Positions 43,121 through 52,671 of a stretch of DNA of 53,264 bases are shown one piece after another. Source of the DNA: Hyphomicrobiales bacterium (GTDB lineage: Bacteria > Pseudomonadota > Alphaproteobacteria > Rhizobiales > Xanthobacteraceae); assembly GCA_017305555.1 (NCBI GenBank), contig JAFKKM010000039.1:1-53264 (forward strand), in the 5' to 3' direction. Each line of letters starts with the position of its first letter. Position 1 is the stretch's first letter. The notes beneath the pieces were generated by a model. It ran no database searches. It saw nothing but the letters and a program-made list of their open reading frames with translations, and was not told the origin of the DNA. Both the position numbers and the translations under genes were made by a program.

Positions 43121-45064
43121 TTAAACCGACTTCGGCTCGACCAGCATACGGCCCTTCATCTCCATATGCATAGCGTGGCAGAACCACTGGCAATAATACC
43201 AGTAGACTCCTGCCCTATCCGCCGTGAATGTCACCGACGCCGTTGCCTGCGGCGCGACCTCCATGGCGATGCCGTAGTTCACGATCGTGAAACCGTGGGT
43301 AAGGTCCTCTACCGAATCAATATTGGTGACATAGACCGTCACTTCATCGCCTTGCTTCACGGTGAACTGCTCGAGGCCGAATGCCGGCGCCGTGGACGTC
43401 ATGTAGACGCGCACCTTATTGCCGTCGCGAACGACCTTTGAATCGGCCTCGAGGTCGATGCCGTCGGCCTTCGCCTGCATCACAGCGTCGGCAAACATCG
43501 GATCGGCGCGATCCCAGATCGAAATCGGATTAATCTTGGAGCGATGAACGATCGTCGCATCGTGCGGTTCCGCGAAACTCGGGCCATCATGCACCAGCAC
43601 CATCTTATCGCCCGAGATGTCGATGAGCTGATCGTTCTCGGGCTTCAGCGGACCAACATTGAGAAAACGGTCCTTGGAGAACTTGTTCAGTGAGATCAGC
43701 CATTTTCCGTCCGCCTCGTTGGTCTGACCCATGGAGGTGTGATTGTGGCCCGGCTGATAGTGTACGTCGAGCTTCTGGATGATTGGGTCGACCTTCTCGC
43801 CCTTGAACGCACGCTTAGCTAGATCGATGTTCCACTTGCATACCTGGCTGTCAATAAAGAGGGTCGTATAAGCGTTACCCTTGCCATCATAGGCAGTGTG
43901 CAACGGACCGAGGCCGACCTCCGGCTCCGCAACAACGACATCGCGTGGCTTGATTTTGTCGTCGAACAATTGGTCGAACAGTCGCACGTCGAAGACGGTG
44001 ACGGTCGGAGATAGCTTGCCGTTGGCGACGACGTGGATGCCGTCTGGCGCAGTGTTGATGCCGTGGGGACTATTGGAGACCGGCACATAACGCGTGTAAG
44101 GCGAGCCGTGGCGGCCATCGAGCACCGGAACGCCTCCCATTTCCTTGTAGTCGCCCTTCTTCACCGCCTCCTCAATGCGCTTGATATTGAAGATCGTCAC
44201 CCAGTCTTGTTCACTGGCGGTCATCTCCGCAAGCGTGACACCCCCTTCGGAATTGTAGCAGGTTGAAAAGGCGTACTTGCCTTGGTAATCGGCGTCGACG
44301 TTGTCGAGATTCCCATCGACAATGACCTGCCAGGCAACCTTCATGGTATCGCCGTCAACTGCTGTAAAAATAGACCGGTATTCTTTCGGCTTGTCGAGAA
44401 TCTTGCCATCATTCGGCAGTGGGACACCGTCTTCGCCATTGCAGAATACATAGCCCGTACGCGGATACTTTTGCACGCGCAAGCCGTGGACCGTGTGTTG
44501 ATTCGGTAATTGAATGATCTTGTCGCATTTCATGACGTCGAGACGCACACGCGCGACGCGGGTGTTCGCCTTGTCGTTCATGAAGACGTAGCGACCGTCG
44601 TAGGTGCCATTGGTGAACGAAAGGTGCGGATGGTGGAGATCGCCATTTACATAGGTGCCACCACGAGTCTTGAGAAATTCGCGCCCCTCTGGGGTCAACC
44701 CCTCGGTAAGCACCTTCAGGCTCTCGTTGGTTTGGCCCCAGCCGGTCGCACTGCAACGGTTGAATACTGGCACCCGCATCAGTTCGCGCATTGACGGCAA
44801 GCCGACGATACGCATCTCGCCGCACTGACCGGAGGAGAAGAACACGTAATATTCATCGAGTTCTCCGGGGGCGACTTCGGTCTTGTGGACCGCTGGGCGC
44901 GCCGCTGGAGCCTTTGGCTGCCCCTTTGTCTGCGCCTCCGCTGCCGCGATAAGCCCCCTATCAATCGGTAGAGCTACGCCTGCAGCCAAACCGACGCCCG
45001 CCGCGGCCGTCGTGCCGAGCAGGGCTCGTCGGCTAACGTTCTTGCCGTCCTCGTGATTGCTCAT
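43121..45064 (-). CDS. nosZ: Nitrous oxide reductase NosZ (clade I, Tat-exported)
   Basis: 647 aa. It reduces N2O to N2 in the periplasm. Tat signal SRRALLG at residues 11-17. The C-terminal CuA cupredoxin has C625, W627, C629, H633 and M636 in [12 protein letters not shown]. The CuZ histidines are in DLHHPHLSF (about 137-145), [18 protein letters not shown] and EPHDATI. The ligand set is complete. Start ATG 45064 follows GGAGACTT. The Tat signal puts it in clade I, as expected with nosR and nosX beside it. Confidence 0.98.
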   Translation of the reverse strand: MSNHEDGKNVSRRALLGTTAAAGVGLAAGVALPIDRGLIAAAEAQTKGQPKAPAARPAVHKTEVAPGELDEYYVFFSSGQCGEMRIVGLPSMRELMRVPVFNRCSATGWGQTNESLKVLTEGLTPEGREFLKTRGGTYVNGDLHHPHLSFTNGTYDGRYVFMNDKANTRVARVRLDVMKCDKIIQLPNQHTVHGLRVQKYPRTGYVFCNGEDGVPLPNDGKILDKPKEYRSIFTAVDGDTMKVAWQVIVDGNLDNVDADYQGKYAFSTCYNSEGGVTLAEMTASEQDWVTIFNIKRIEEAVKKGDYKEMGGVPVLDGRHGSPYTRYVPVSNSPHGINTAPDGIHVVANGKLSPTVTVFDVRLFDQLFDDKIKPRDVVVAEPEVGLGPLHTAYDGKGNAYTTLFIDSQVCKWNIDLAKRAFKGEKVDPIIQKLDVHYQPGHNHTSMGQTNEADGKWLISLNKFSKDRFLNVGPLKPENDQLIDISGDKMVLVHDGPSFAEPHDATIVHRSKINPISIWDRADPMFADAVMQAKADGIDLEADSKVVRDGNKVRVYMTSTAPAFGLEQFTVKQGDEVTVYVTNIDSVEDLTHGFTIVNYGIAMEVAPQATASVTFTADRAGVYWYYCQWFCHAMHMEMKGRMLVEPKSV

Positions 45065-45081
45065 GGAAGTCTCCTAGGTTT

Positions 45082-47427
45082 TCACGTTGTAGGTGTTGCG
45101 ACAGAGTCTCCGGGTGCATTGATCGTCTTGCCTCCGGCAGTAATGATTGTGTTTGGCCCCTTACCAGGCCGCATCGATGGCGAGGACAGCGCTTCGCGCT
45201 TCTCCCGCTTGAGGCGCACCTGGATCATGTGCGGGCAGCGATGGTCATCGAAGTAAAGTTCCTGACAGTGCATACAGTAGATGCACTCGTTGACATTGAT
45301 ATGGCCCTCTGGATGGATTGCCTGCACCGGGCATTCGTTGGCACAGCGCTGACAGGGGGAGCCGCATTCCGGCCAGCGACGAAGCCACTCGAACATGCGC
45401 ATACGACCGGGAACGGCGAGCGCCGCACCGAGAGGGCACAGATAACGACAGAAGAAGCGCTCGATAAACAGCCCGGCTGCGAGCAGTGTCAGCGCGTAGA
45501 TGACGAACGGCCAATCCCGCGCAAACTTGAGGATGATTGCGGTCTTGAACGGCTCGATCTCGGCGATCTGTTCGGCCAGTGCGGTAGAATAGAGCGACAA
45601 TCCGAATAGGCCGAGAAAGATGATGTACTTGATCGGCCAAAGCCGTTCGTGCAGTCCCCACGGCAGCCGGAGTTGTGGCACCTTCACCGCCTGGGCGATG
45701 TTGTTAAGCAACTCCTGCAAGGCGCCAAACGGGCAGAGCCATCCGCAGAACGGTCCCCGTCCCCAGAATAGCAGGCCAGCGGCAATCGATGCCCAAAGCA
45801 AGAAGATGTGCGGCGCTGACAGGAAGTATTCCCAGCTAAATCCGGTGAGCAGCGAATTCATGAAGGTCAAGACATTGACCACGGATAATTGTGCGTTGAC
45901 GTACCAGCCGAGCCACACCAGTACGAACAGCAGATAGGCGCGGCGCACCCAAACGTAAACTCTGGGTCGCCGCACCAGAACGTTCTGAAAGAAGAAGATC
46001 AACGTTAGCGTGCCGAGAGCGAATACGGTAATGCCAATCCGAACGACATCGCCGCGCCAGATCCGCATCCATAGCGGGTCGTCGTCTGAGGCGGGTGTAG
46101 CCACGTTCTGCGAAAGCTGTGGCGATGCATTGGAGGGCTCCGCGTGAACCACCGTCGCAGGCTGCTCGCGCTTGAGATACGCATCCGGCAGTGTATAGCT
46201 GAGATCGAACGTCAGAAACGCCTTGTCCCGCGCGCCAATGGCGCGCTGCACCAGAAGCTGCAAAGCCCACGGTTCGACCGGATCGAACGTAAAATCGGGC
46301 GGCAGCACGAACAGGCCGATTTCAGGAAAGCTGGGCGCGCCCGCCGCGGCAAAGTCACCAAGCCGCGTGTGATCGCGATCACGAAAGCGAATGCTGTTAC
46401 CGTCCTGTAAAAGCTCGATGCGATCAAAAATGCCGCCACGAACATAGCCCGACCCTTTGAACGAATAATGGCCCGAGCCCGCAACCACGATCGCCTGCTG
46501 GCCAGGCTTGAGTCGCGCCTTGAGGCGATCATATCCGTCGTCCCCGAGCAGACTGCGGCCGATGGTCGGCACCGCGACATCCGCAGTATAAAGATCGATG
46601 AAATCTTCAGCCGGGTCGCCAGCTTCAGGATGCGCGACGGCGGCTGCATTACCAGACTTCTCGTAAGCCTCGTTGATATCCGCGACACTCAGATGAAGAC
46701 GCCGGATCGCGCCGTCGCCCAGGAGCGTTTGCCAGTCGCGCACCTCGGTCTTGGCCATATCGATGGCCTTGATCGCCGGTGCCGCGACGGCGGCCACATT
46801 GGCTTGCCCTTGTGAGCCGATACGCCCTGTCTTGATTAGTCTTGTTGCTGACCGAACGATGCTGTCGCCAATCACCAAAACGGTGACGGTGGCACCGCTC
46901 ACGATGTCAACCTGAGGAGCACGTACCGTCCCGTTCACCACCGGCACCATTTCTGCGCCCAGGAGTTTATTGATGGCGTCGATAACGCGCTTCTCCGGAA
47001 TTCCGATCAAGACGATCGGCTCTTTATGCTCGACGAGCTTGAAGCCGGAGAGGACACCTCGGGTACTGATACCAACGAGAACTCGGATTGGCTTTCCAGA
47101 ATAGCCGACGGCGTTTGAGAAATCGGAATTAAGATAGGCAAAGCCAAGAAGCTGATCGTCTCTATAGATCGGGGCCACCGGCGGATCGCCCTGTAGTGCT
47201 CCGAAGCGATTTGCTTCCGGGATCAATTCCGATGGCTGCGCCTTGGCAAGATAGTCACCGAGCTGCCCCGCAGCATGTGCGTCTGCGGCCAACAGGCCGG
47301 TGCTGAACAGGCAGATACACGCGATAATGCAAGCGAAGCAGAAATCTCGGAGTTTAGACAAGATATCTCCATCCGCTCTTCCAGCTTCAGGCGAAGCTGA
47401 AAAAAAAAGCTGCCGGTTCCCGCCCAT
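45082..47427 (-). CDS. nosR: NosR, flavo-FeS membrane protein for NosZ expression and activity
   Basis: 781 aa from ATG 47427 (AAGG at 7 bases). ATG 47448 and a TTG at 47361 after GGAG are alternatives. A signal helix lies at about residues 30-50. The periplasmic FMN domain has VDIVSGATVT (FMN bound to Thr), followed by six spans. The cytoplasmic motifs are CGWLCPFGALQE and CRYLCPLGA. A C-terminal 2x[4Fe-4S] ferredoxin follows: CQRCANECPVQAI and CIYCMHCQELYFDDHRCP. It gives electrons to NosZ. A run of nine A/T bases sits just after the start. Confidence 0.96.
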   Translation of the reverse strand: MGGNRQLFFSASPEAGRADGDILSKLRDFCFACIIACICLFSTGLLAADAHAAGQLGDYLAKAQPSELIPEANRFGALQGDPPVAPIYRDDQLLGFAYLNSDFSNAVGYSGKPIRVLVGISTRGVLSGFKLVEHKEPIVLIGIPEKRVIDAINKLLGAEMVPVVNGTVRAPQVDIVSGATVTVLVIGDSIVRSATRLIKTGRIGSQGQANVAAVAAPAIKAIDMAKTEVRDWQTLLGDGAIRRLHLSVADINEAYEKSGNAAAVAHPEAGDPAEDFIDLYTADVAVPTIGRSLLGDDGYDRLKARLKPGQQAIVVAGSGHYSFKGSGYVRGGIFDRIELLQDGNSIRFRDRDHTRLGDFAAAGAPSFPEIGLFVLPPDFTFDPVEPWALQLLVQRAIGARDKAFLTFDLSYTLPDAYLKREQPATVVHAEPSNASPQLSQNVATPASDDDPLWMRIWRGDVVRIGITVFALGTLTLIFFFQNVLVRRPRVYVWVRRAYLLFVLVWLGWYVNAQLSVVNVLTFMNSLLTGFSWEYFLSAPHIFLLWASIAAGLLFWGRGPFCGWLCPFGALQELLNNIAQAVKVPQLRLPWGLHERLWPIKYIIFLGLFGLSLYSTALAEQIAEIEPFKTAIILKFARDWPFVIYALTLLAAGLFIERFFCRYLCPLGAALAVPGRMRMFEWLRRWPECGSPCQRCANECPVQAIHPEGHINVNECIYCMHCQELYFDDHRCPHMIQVRLKREKREALSSPSMRPGKGPNTIITAGGKTINAPGDSVATPTT

Positions 47428-47475
47428 TTGGTAACCTTGCTTGGACATCTTTATCAGTCACGATAATATTGATGT

Positions 47476-47489
47476 TTGCGCTAAGTCAA
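47476..47489 (-). promoter_or_regulatory. Dnr/FNR-type box upstream of nosR
   Basis: TTGCGCTAAGTCAA (minus: TTGACTTAGCGCAA), the same half-sites as the box at dnr. Outer bases extend it to TTTG-N8-CAAA. The centre is 55.5 bp from ATG 47427, so a class II start near 47441 would leave a 14-nt leader. Confidence 0.6.
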
Positions 47490-47512
47490 AAAGCCGCGAA
47501 ACGGAGTTGTTC

Positions 47513-48406
47513 ATGCATGAAGAGCCCCTGTTGACAGTGGCACCCGCGCCGATCGCGGCCCTGCCAGAGTTTTATGCGGTTGCCTTCCATCAGGCGGAGC
47601 TTGCGGCGCGACATTACAGCGCAGCTACAACGCACGTTCATCAACTATCAGAAGCCGTAGGCTCAGTATTTAGAATTCTCGCATCGCGAGAATTCGCTCG
47701 TGCCAACGCGATTGCCAGAGCCTGCGTTGACGCCCGTGATGTGCCACCCGATCTAAAAAATCTACCGACCAGCTTCGAAACTATCGTTCCTGCCCAAGAA
47801 GTCAGCGATATCACGCAATCTCGTCTCTCGACCCCTTATGCTGCATGGGCGCTTGCAGTCCGGCATCGTCGGCGCGCCTTTATCTATTGGACATATGTTA
47901 CAGCACTTACAAAGAATACCGAGGTCAGAGCCGCCGCCGAGCTGTTGGCCAAGGAAGCGTTGTCCGATGGAAATGAATTGCGCCAGCGCCGACGTCTTGC
48001 ATGGCAGAGCGAACACGGACAGACGATGGAGGATCAACTGCGTGAGCGGAATGCTTCCACAGCTTTGCTTGAAAGCCTGTTACGTCGGGACGTGATCGCA
48101 TGGTCACAAACACTGCCGCTTTCCGAAGGTAGACACCTTCTGGGTGTCGGAGTGTCAGGATTCATATCCGACGACGCAATTCCGTCCGAGATCCTCGAGA
48201 CGCCTACCGTTGATGAGATTGAACAGATCAAGCAGCGCGCCCTGCGGCGGGCCGAACAATTATCAAATATGTATCTCGATGAAGCGGAAAGAGCGAACGA
48301 TCAGAGTAGCCTGGAATTCGCACAAGAACTTGCCACGCGGTCAATTGCACGCCTCGCCAGCTTGCGTGCCAGTGCAACCTTGGCCTCTGAAATGACGGCC
48401 CAGTAG
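47513..48406 (+). CDS. Helical, ferritin-like hypothetical protein
   Basis: 297 aa from ATG 47513, with ACGGAGT upstream; the frame reaches back to 47441 but crosses the nosR promoter. It is mainly helical. The region RAFIYWTYVTALTKNTEVRA followed by AAELLAKEALSDGNEL (about residues 120-155) resembles the helix pairs of ferritin-like or rubrerythrin domains, but several usual Glu/His ligands are not in place. The C-terminus is a second helical bundle. No signal peptide. It is divergent from nosR. Ferritin-like membership is a suggestion. Confidence 0.6.
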   Translation: MHEEPLLTVAPAPIAALPEFYAVAFHQAELAARHYSAATTHVHQLSEAVGSVFRILASREFARANAIARACVDARDVPPDLKNLPTSFETIVPAQEVSDITQSRLSTPYAAWALAVRHRRRAFIYWTYVTALTKNTEVRAAAELLAKEALSDGNELRQRRRLAWQSEHGQTMEDQLRERNASTALLESLLRRDVIAWSQTLPLSEGRHLLGVGVSGFISDDAIPSEILETPTVDEIEQIKQRALRRAEQLSNMYLDEAERANDQSSLEFAQELATRSIARLASLRASATLASEMTAQ

Positions 48407-48419
48407 AATGGGCCGGCCG

Positions 48420-48628
48420 ATGACGCCACTGATATCACCTCAACGCAGTCGACGATTGGTCCTATAGCGGCGTCAGGGCTCATTTCCTCGCGTGCGCCGG
48501 ACCTAGTGCGTAGAGCATTTATCGCCGTCAAGGCGACGCTAGATCCGGCTGATATCATCAATCCGGGCGTGCTGTTCAATCCGCTAGGCCACAGGGTCGG
48601 CTTCACCGGTGCGCTGGGTGCAACTTGA
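48420..48628 (+). pseudogene. C-terminal fragment of an FAD-linked oxidase (GlcD/D-lactate dehydrogenase type)
   Basis: The frame reads VRRAFIAVKATLDPADIINP then GVLFNPLGH and stops at 48628. KATLDPADIINPG is the hallmark end of the FAD-linked oxidase C-terminal domain. The first 400 or more residues of such an enzyme are absent, and no start codon precedes it. It follows the stop of the ferritin-like gene in the same frame, by coincidence or by fusion. Confidence 0.55.
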
Positions 48629-48738
48629 CCATCGCGACTGAATATTCTGCCCAACGTCAAGCGGCCAGAACTACGTGCGAACGTTCAGGGGCAGCGCCCC
48701 ATGAATATCCGTCAGGTCATTTCATCAGACAAATGGAA

Positions 48739-49371
48739 TCATTGCCAGAGCCGCTCCTTACGAGAGGCGACGTTCTTGCATTCAACCGCGCTATCATCAC
48801 GTCGTCCCAAAAGGTAGTTTTGGAGTGCAATCGCTTCATCGCTTGATTTCACCAACCGCTCCGTCAAGCTCAACAGCAGTTCGAATTCCCTTTCGCCGAG
48901 AACTCCGAACTGAATATCATTCACCTGCATCTGTGTCGGTGCGAGCTTATCTAGCAAATCACTGCCGGCAGAGGTTACGTCCAGTAGGACGCGACGCCTG
49001 TCGCGGGGATGGGTCTCCTTGGAGATCAGCCCCATGATCAGCAGCCTGTTGATGATCGTGCTCGTAAAGGCGCCGCTCAGGTGAAGATGCTTGGCAAGCT
49101 CAATCACCCCCACCTCACCGCCGGCAGACAAATGTCGGACTGATATCAGTGTTGCATATTCGATTCCTGTCAGACCGACAAAGGCTCCATGTCCTTCCCG
49201 TAGCGCTGAATGACGCGCAAAAAACGCCAACAAACCGTGTATCAGGCGTCGGAAATCCTGATCGCGTCCGTCGCGGAGCAATACCGGCCTTGAAACGGTA
49301 AGTGCGGGAACGCGGGCGCATGATCCGCGAACCAAGTGCTTCGATCTACTTGAAGAGTCGCGTCGAGCCAA
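48739..49371 (-). CDS. MarR-family transcriptional regulator
   Basis: Up to 210 aa; the first start is TTG 49371, just after a nine-base G run (minus strand), and the true start may be a later TTG or GTG. The winged-helix core is clear: VGVIELAKHLHLSGAFTSTI (about residues 86-105, HTH) and NRLLIMGLISKETHPRDRRR (about 107-126, recognition helix and wing), ending in LTERLVKSSDE. It probably represses a nearby catabolic or stress gene; its neighbour is only a fragment of an FAD oxidase. Confidence 0.75.
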   Translation of the reverse strand: MARRDSSSRSKHLVRGSCARVPALTVSRPVLLRDGRDQDFRRLIHGLLAFFARHSALREGHGAFVGLTGIEYATLISVRHLSAGGEVGVIELAKHLHLSGAFTSTIINRLLIMGLISKETHPRDRRRVLLDVTSAGSDLLDKLAPTQMQVNDIQFGVLGEREFELLLSLTERLVKSSDEAIALQNYLLGRRDDSAVECKNVASRKERLWQ

Positions 49372-49654
49372 CGTCGCCCCCCCCCACTCCGTCAGAAATG
49401 CAGCGATGTGACGCCAATAGCCAACACCGCGTCTTGGTGCCGGCCGGCGACACCGTGAGCCGTTGCTGGTAGGCCGATATAGCGATCACGAAGCGAACAA
49501 CGGCCACGCCGGACAACCCTGCGGCGGGGCAACCGCCCGTCGTAAAGGGCCTTCGGCCTACCGTTCATGCCGGACCTCCAGCGAATCCTACGGATTGTTC
49601 TGACGACACATCGACCATCCCACAGCGTGCGGCTCATTTCGACAGCAGTTCCTC
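49372..49654. other. Intergenic with C9 homopolymer
   Basis: Starts with a run of nine C (plus strand) at about 49377-49385. The rest shows no gene. Confidence 0.45.
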
Positions 49655-50175
49655 CTAGATGCCGCGCTGCTTAAGATAGTGATCGAAGGGAAAGCGGATC
49701 GAAACACTCTCAAGGGCCGCGGCCAGCATCTCCGGATGCGCATCGAAGCCAGCGCATACCTTCGCGATATCCTCGCCAGCCGGCAGTCGCACGGTCAGTG
49801 TTAATCGCGTTCCTCCCTGACGGCATCCAGTTCCCAACACAACGGACGTTGGGGTTCATCTCTGCTGCTCCATGAATATTCTAACAACCGCGGCGGATCA
49901 AACTGGAGGACCGTGCTGTCGATCATCACTCCACTATCCGCAAAATCGATATGAACGGCCCCGTTGGGCCGCAACTCGATAGAGCCCGGTACAAGCCACT
50001 GACGAAATTCCTGTGGCTCAGTTAGCATGCACCAGACGACATCTTGACCATGCTCGAAAACCCGCTCGAGCCGAGCCTCAAAAGCATCATCGAGACGCGT
50101 GACTATTCCCGTCGACGCGCGATCCTCAGTCACCAAACACTCCTCATCGCCTAGGCTTCTTGCGCAACTGGCCAT
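49655..50175 (-). pseudogene. Frameshifted SRPBCC/AHSA1 paralogue
   Basis: Reads as a close relative of the intact protein at 37079: VWCMLTEPQEFRQWLVPGSI, GAVHIDFADSG, LLEYSWSSRDEPQRPL, then WELDAV. Near 49830 the frame is lost. The match resumes one frame over with TRLTLTVRLPAGED and IRFPFDHYLKQRGI. Alignment to the intact copy shows one base missing between WEL and GTRL (14 nt instead of 15). It has the inverse orientation of the copy at 37079. Confidence 0.8.
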
Positions 50176-50413
50176 TATCTGACGCCTAGTTCAGGTCCCG
50201 CCGACGGGCAACGGCATGATTGCAGCAAAAGACGAAATGAACCTGTGACTGCGCACCTTATGGCGAGTTTTTGAATACGTTGCCATCCTGGCCTGTTAAT
50301 TCCGTCCGAACGTTGCGGAATCTCAAATACGATTGCGCGAAACACATTTAGAAACATTTCGAGCACAACAAATGACCGGCGACCGCGAGACGGGAGAGTG
50401 GTAAGGATTCGAA

Positions 50414-50629
50414 ATGATGCCGACTTACCTCGACAAGGATGCTTACAACCAGCTAATTGAAACATTATTGACGGTCCCGGAACTGCTCAAGGTGAAACCG
50501 TCACCATGGTCGGGCAAGATCACGGCGCGCGAGATTGGCGTAGCGCTCGGTACCAAGGCTAACATTTGGCCCACTCGAGATCAGCCAAAGGCATCGTGCG
50601 CGCCCAATGGAGGCCTTCCATTTTGTTAA
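50414..50629 (+). CDS. Short hypothetical protein, possibly a remnant
   Basis: 71 aa; ATG 50414 follows AAGGATTCG. The first 50 residues (DKDAYNQLIETLLTVPELLK, then KITAREIGVALGTKANIW) read like a helical DNA-binding or regulatory protein. The last 20 do not, so a frameshift near 50565 is possible. No family recognised. It precedes the TetR gene by 68 bp. Confidence 0.3.
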   Translation: MMPTYLDKDAYNQLIETLLTVPELLKVKPSPWSGKITAREIGVALGTKANIWPTRDQPKASCAPNGGLPFC

Positions 50630-50697
50630 TCGCTTCTCGGCGAAAGACGCTATAAATTAGGCTGATCCGTTTTCTTGACGCGAGGATCGAAATCAGA

Positions 50698-51360
50698 ATG
50701 ATGGAAGATTTGGCGAATGATGCTTGTGTCGGCGGCCTCGCCCAAGTCAAAACCTCGCGCGCAGACAAAAGAGAAAAGACACGCAAATCACTCCTGCAAG
50801 CTGCAATCGAGATTGTGGGAGAAGAGGGATATGCAGCGGCAAGCATCAGCAGGATTACAAGCAGGGCCAACGTTGCGTTGGGCACCTTTTATAATTACTT
50901 CGATAATCAACAAAGTCTTTTTGGTCAACTATTGCCATTTATGGACGATCAATTGACTGCGCACATCAGGGCGGAAGTGAGTGATTCATCGGCAAGTGCG
51001 GCGTTCGATCGTGCACACTTCATTGCGTATGTTGAATTCTGTCGCAATACCCCTGCATTTCTTCGTGTACTAGACGAAGCAAAGGTATTCGCGCCTGAAA
51101 TCTATCGAAGATACGTCACAACAATGCTTGAAGGTTATCTCCGCTCGCTCGAGCGAAGCGTCTCCAAGCAAGAGACTCTCAGTTTCACCTCGGAAAACTT
51201 ACCATCGATTGCTATTGTACTGATGGGCATCCGACATTATGCGGCAATGCTCCATCAGTACAGATACATGGAGCACTCAGCACTCTCACTAGAAGCAACG
51301 GCGGATATCTATGAGAAATTTCTGATGTGCGGGATTTTAAACGACAAACAAAGCAATTGA
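50698..51360 (+). CDS. TetR-family transcriptional regulator
   Basis: 220 aa. The N-terminal HTH is typical: LLQAAIEIVGEEGYAAASIS, then RITSRANVALGTFYNYFDNQ and QSLFGQLL (about residues 33-80). The ligand domain is helical with no recognised signature. The gene is noticeably more AT-rich than the operons nearby, which points to separate acquisition. Neighbours give no target. Confidence 0.85.
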   Translation: MMEDLANDACVGGLAQVKTSRADKREKTRKSLLQAAIEIVGEEGYAAASISRITSRANVALGTFYNYFDNQQSLFGQLLPFMDDQLTAHIRAEVSDSSASAAFDRAHFIAYVEFCRNTPAFLRVLDEAKVFAPEIYRRYVTTMLEGYLRSLERSVSKQETLSFTSENLPSIAIVLMGIRHYAAMLHQYRYMEHSALSLEATADIYEKFLMCGILNDKQSN

Positions 51361-51741
51361 AGCATCCAGCAGGATTATTAGGCGGGAGCTCCTCGACGGA
51401 TATTTCTATTCTTCTGCACCTGTCCTAGCCTTACTCTGGTTCGACGTGATCCTAGTTTCCGTTGAATTGGATTCAGCTTTTAAGCTGCTTCGGTTAGGTA
51501 CCAACGAAGCGGAGCTGTATCGGCTAGATAAGCTCTCGCAATGCTGTTTCATTTGTTACAACAAACAGACCGTGTATCAGAACTAGAGTAAAGCAACTCT
51601 GCTGTTCGGCAAGATTGCTGATCGAGCCAAACTGACAGCCTGCAGCGTGCACCGCAACGCATTTGCCGACGAAATATCCTCTTGTGTCGCCACTTGCAGT
51701 CGAGGGCAATGCGCAGGTCGTGAGTTTATAGCCTGGGCGGC
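51361..51741. other. Intergenic, nothing recognised
   Basis: Downstream of the TetR gene up to the hemN fragment. Only weak open frames. A further 231 bp of the same kind follow the fragment (51823-52053). Confidence 0.5.
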
Positions 51742-51822
51742 ACAATAAAGAATCACTACGAACAGCGATTGCCGCGCTACGAGAGTTGTCTAACCGCGCC
51801 GCAGTTCTCGAACGCTGGGGTC
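51742..51822 (+). pseudogene. 5' fragment of a second hemN gene
   Basis: Reads TIKNHYEQRLPRYESCLTAP then QFSNA. The complete HemN encoded at 14258-15607 starts SNTLKICYDERLPRYTSYPT then APQFSNA. The fragment keeps residues about 3-27 in register and then all similarity ends. The DNA is also alike over RLPRY and TAPQFSN. No radical SAM motif survives. Confidence 0.65.
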
Positions 51823-52053
51823 ATCTCGGTCGGCATTGAAGCGATCGACGACCTCCTATTTCTGACCTTGTCGAGCGCAACCGTCTCCAGGATGACTCCC
51901 TCGCCACCCAACTCGCCTGCAAAATTGCACGGCCACCGCGCCAATGCCTCACCGAAGGATGGGTACTGCCGTTGACGTGCTACTTCCGACGTATGGCCAC
52001 GCTACATATTTGGGGTCAAGCTCGTATACGCTAAGGCAATAACGAGATTCAAA

Positions 52054-52536
52054 ATGACGAGCATGATACGAAGTCGACTCTATCCCGCAATTGTTGCGGT
52101 GCTACTGCTCATCATCGCGGGGATGACGTACAAATTCATCGTTACCGGATCGACAGGAAAGACAGAGGACGGTCGGATAACGATCCTGCTTGAACCTGGC
52201 GAACGCGATCTGATGTTGAAGGAAATGCGTGCTTTTGTTGAAGGTCTTCAGCAAATTTCAGAAGCACTATCGAAAGACGACATGAAAAGCGTTGCTAAAT
52301 CCGCTCGCGCAATGGGGACCTCACGAGCCCACGACGTGCCGCTCGCGATGATGAGCAAACTGCCATTAAGCTTCAAAAAGCTCGCGTTCAGCGTCCACGG
52401 TGGGTTCGATACCATTGCCATGGATGCCGACACAATCGCCTCGCCAAAACACACCCTTGGCCAGCTTTCCGAGATTTTGCAAAATTGCGTCGCATGCCAC
52501 AGCAGCTATCAGGTCAAAGCCATTACTGCCAAATAG
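52054..52536 (+). CDS. Membrane-anchored cytochrome c'/c556-like protein
   Basis: 160 aa. An N-terminal anchor or signal is at about residues 10-28. The body is helical with a single heme site CVACH near the C-terminus (about 147-151), as in class II cytochromes c (c' and c556). There is no Met at the usual c556 ligand position that I can be sure of. It would lie in the periplasm; c' cytochromes bind NO. It could help NO tolerance in this denitrifying region, which is inference. Confidence 0.8.
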   Translation: MTSMIRSRLYPAIVAVLLLIIAGMTYKFIVTGSTGKTEDGRITILLEPGERDLMLKEMRAFVEGLQQISEALSKDDMKSVAKSARAMGTSRAHDVPLAMMSKLPLSFKKLAFSVHGGFDTIAMDADTIASPKHTLGQLSEILQNCVACHSSYQVKAITAK

Positions 52537-52671
52537 GCCTCACCGATTGTCGCGATCTTGCCCACCAGCGTCCTTCAGTCGCAACAACATCAGCTTGTAA
52601 AGCCAAACGTCGACATTAGCTGAACACTGGGGACTGGGCTATTACCGCTTCACCATAAAGGGAGAGAAGTC

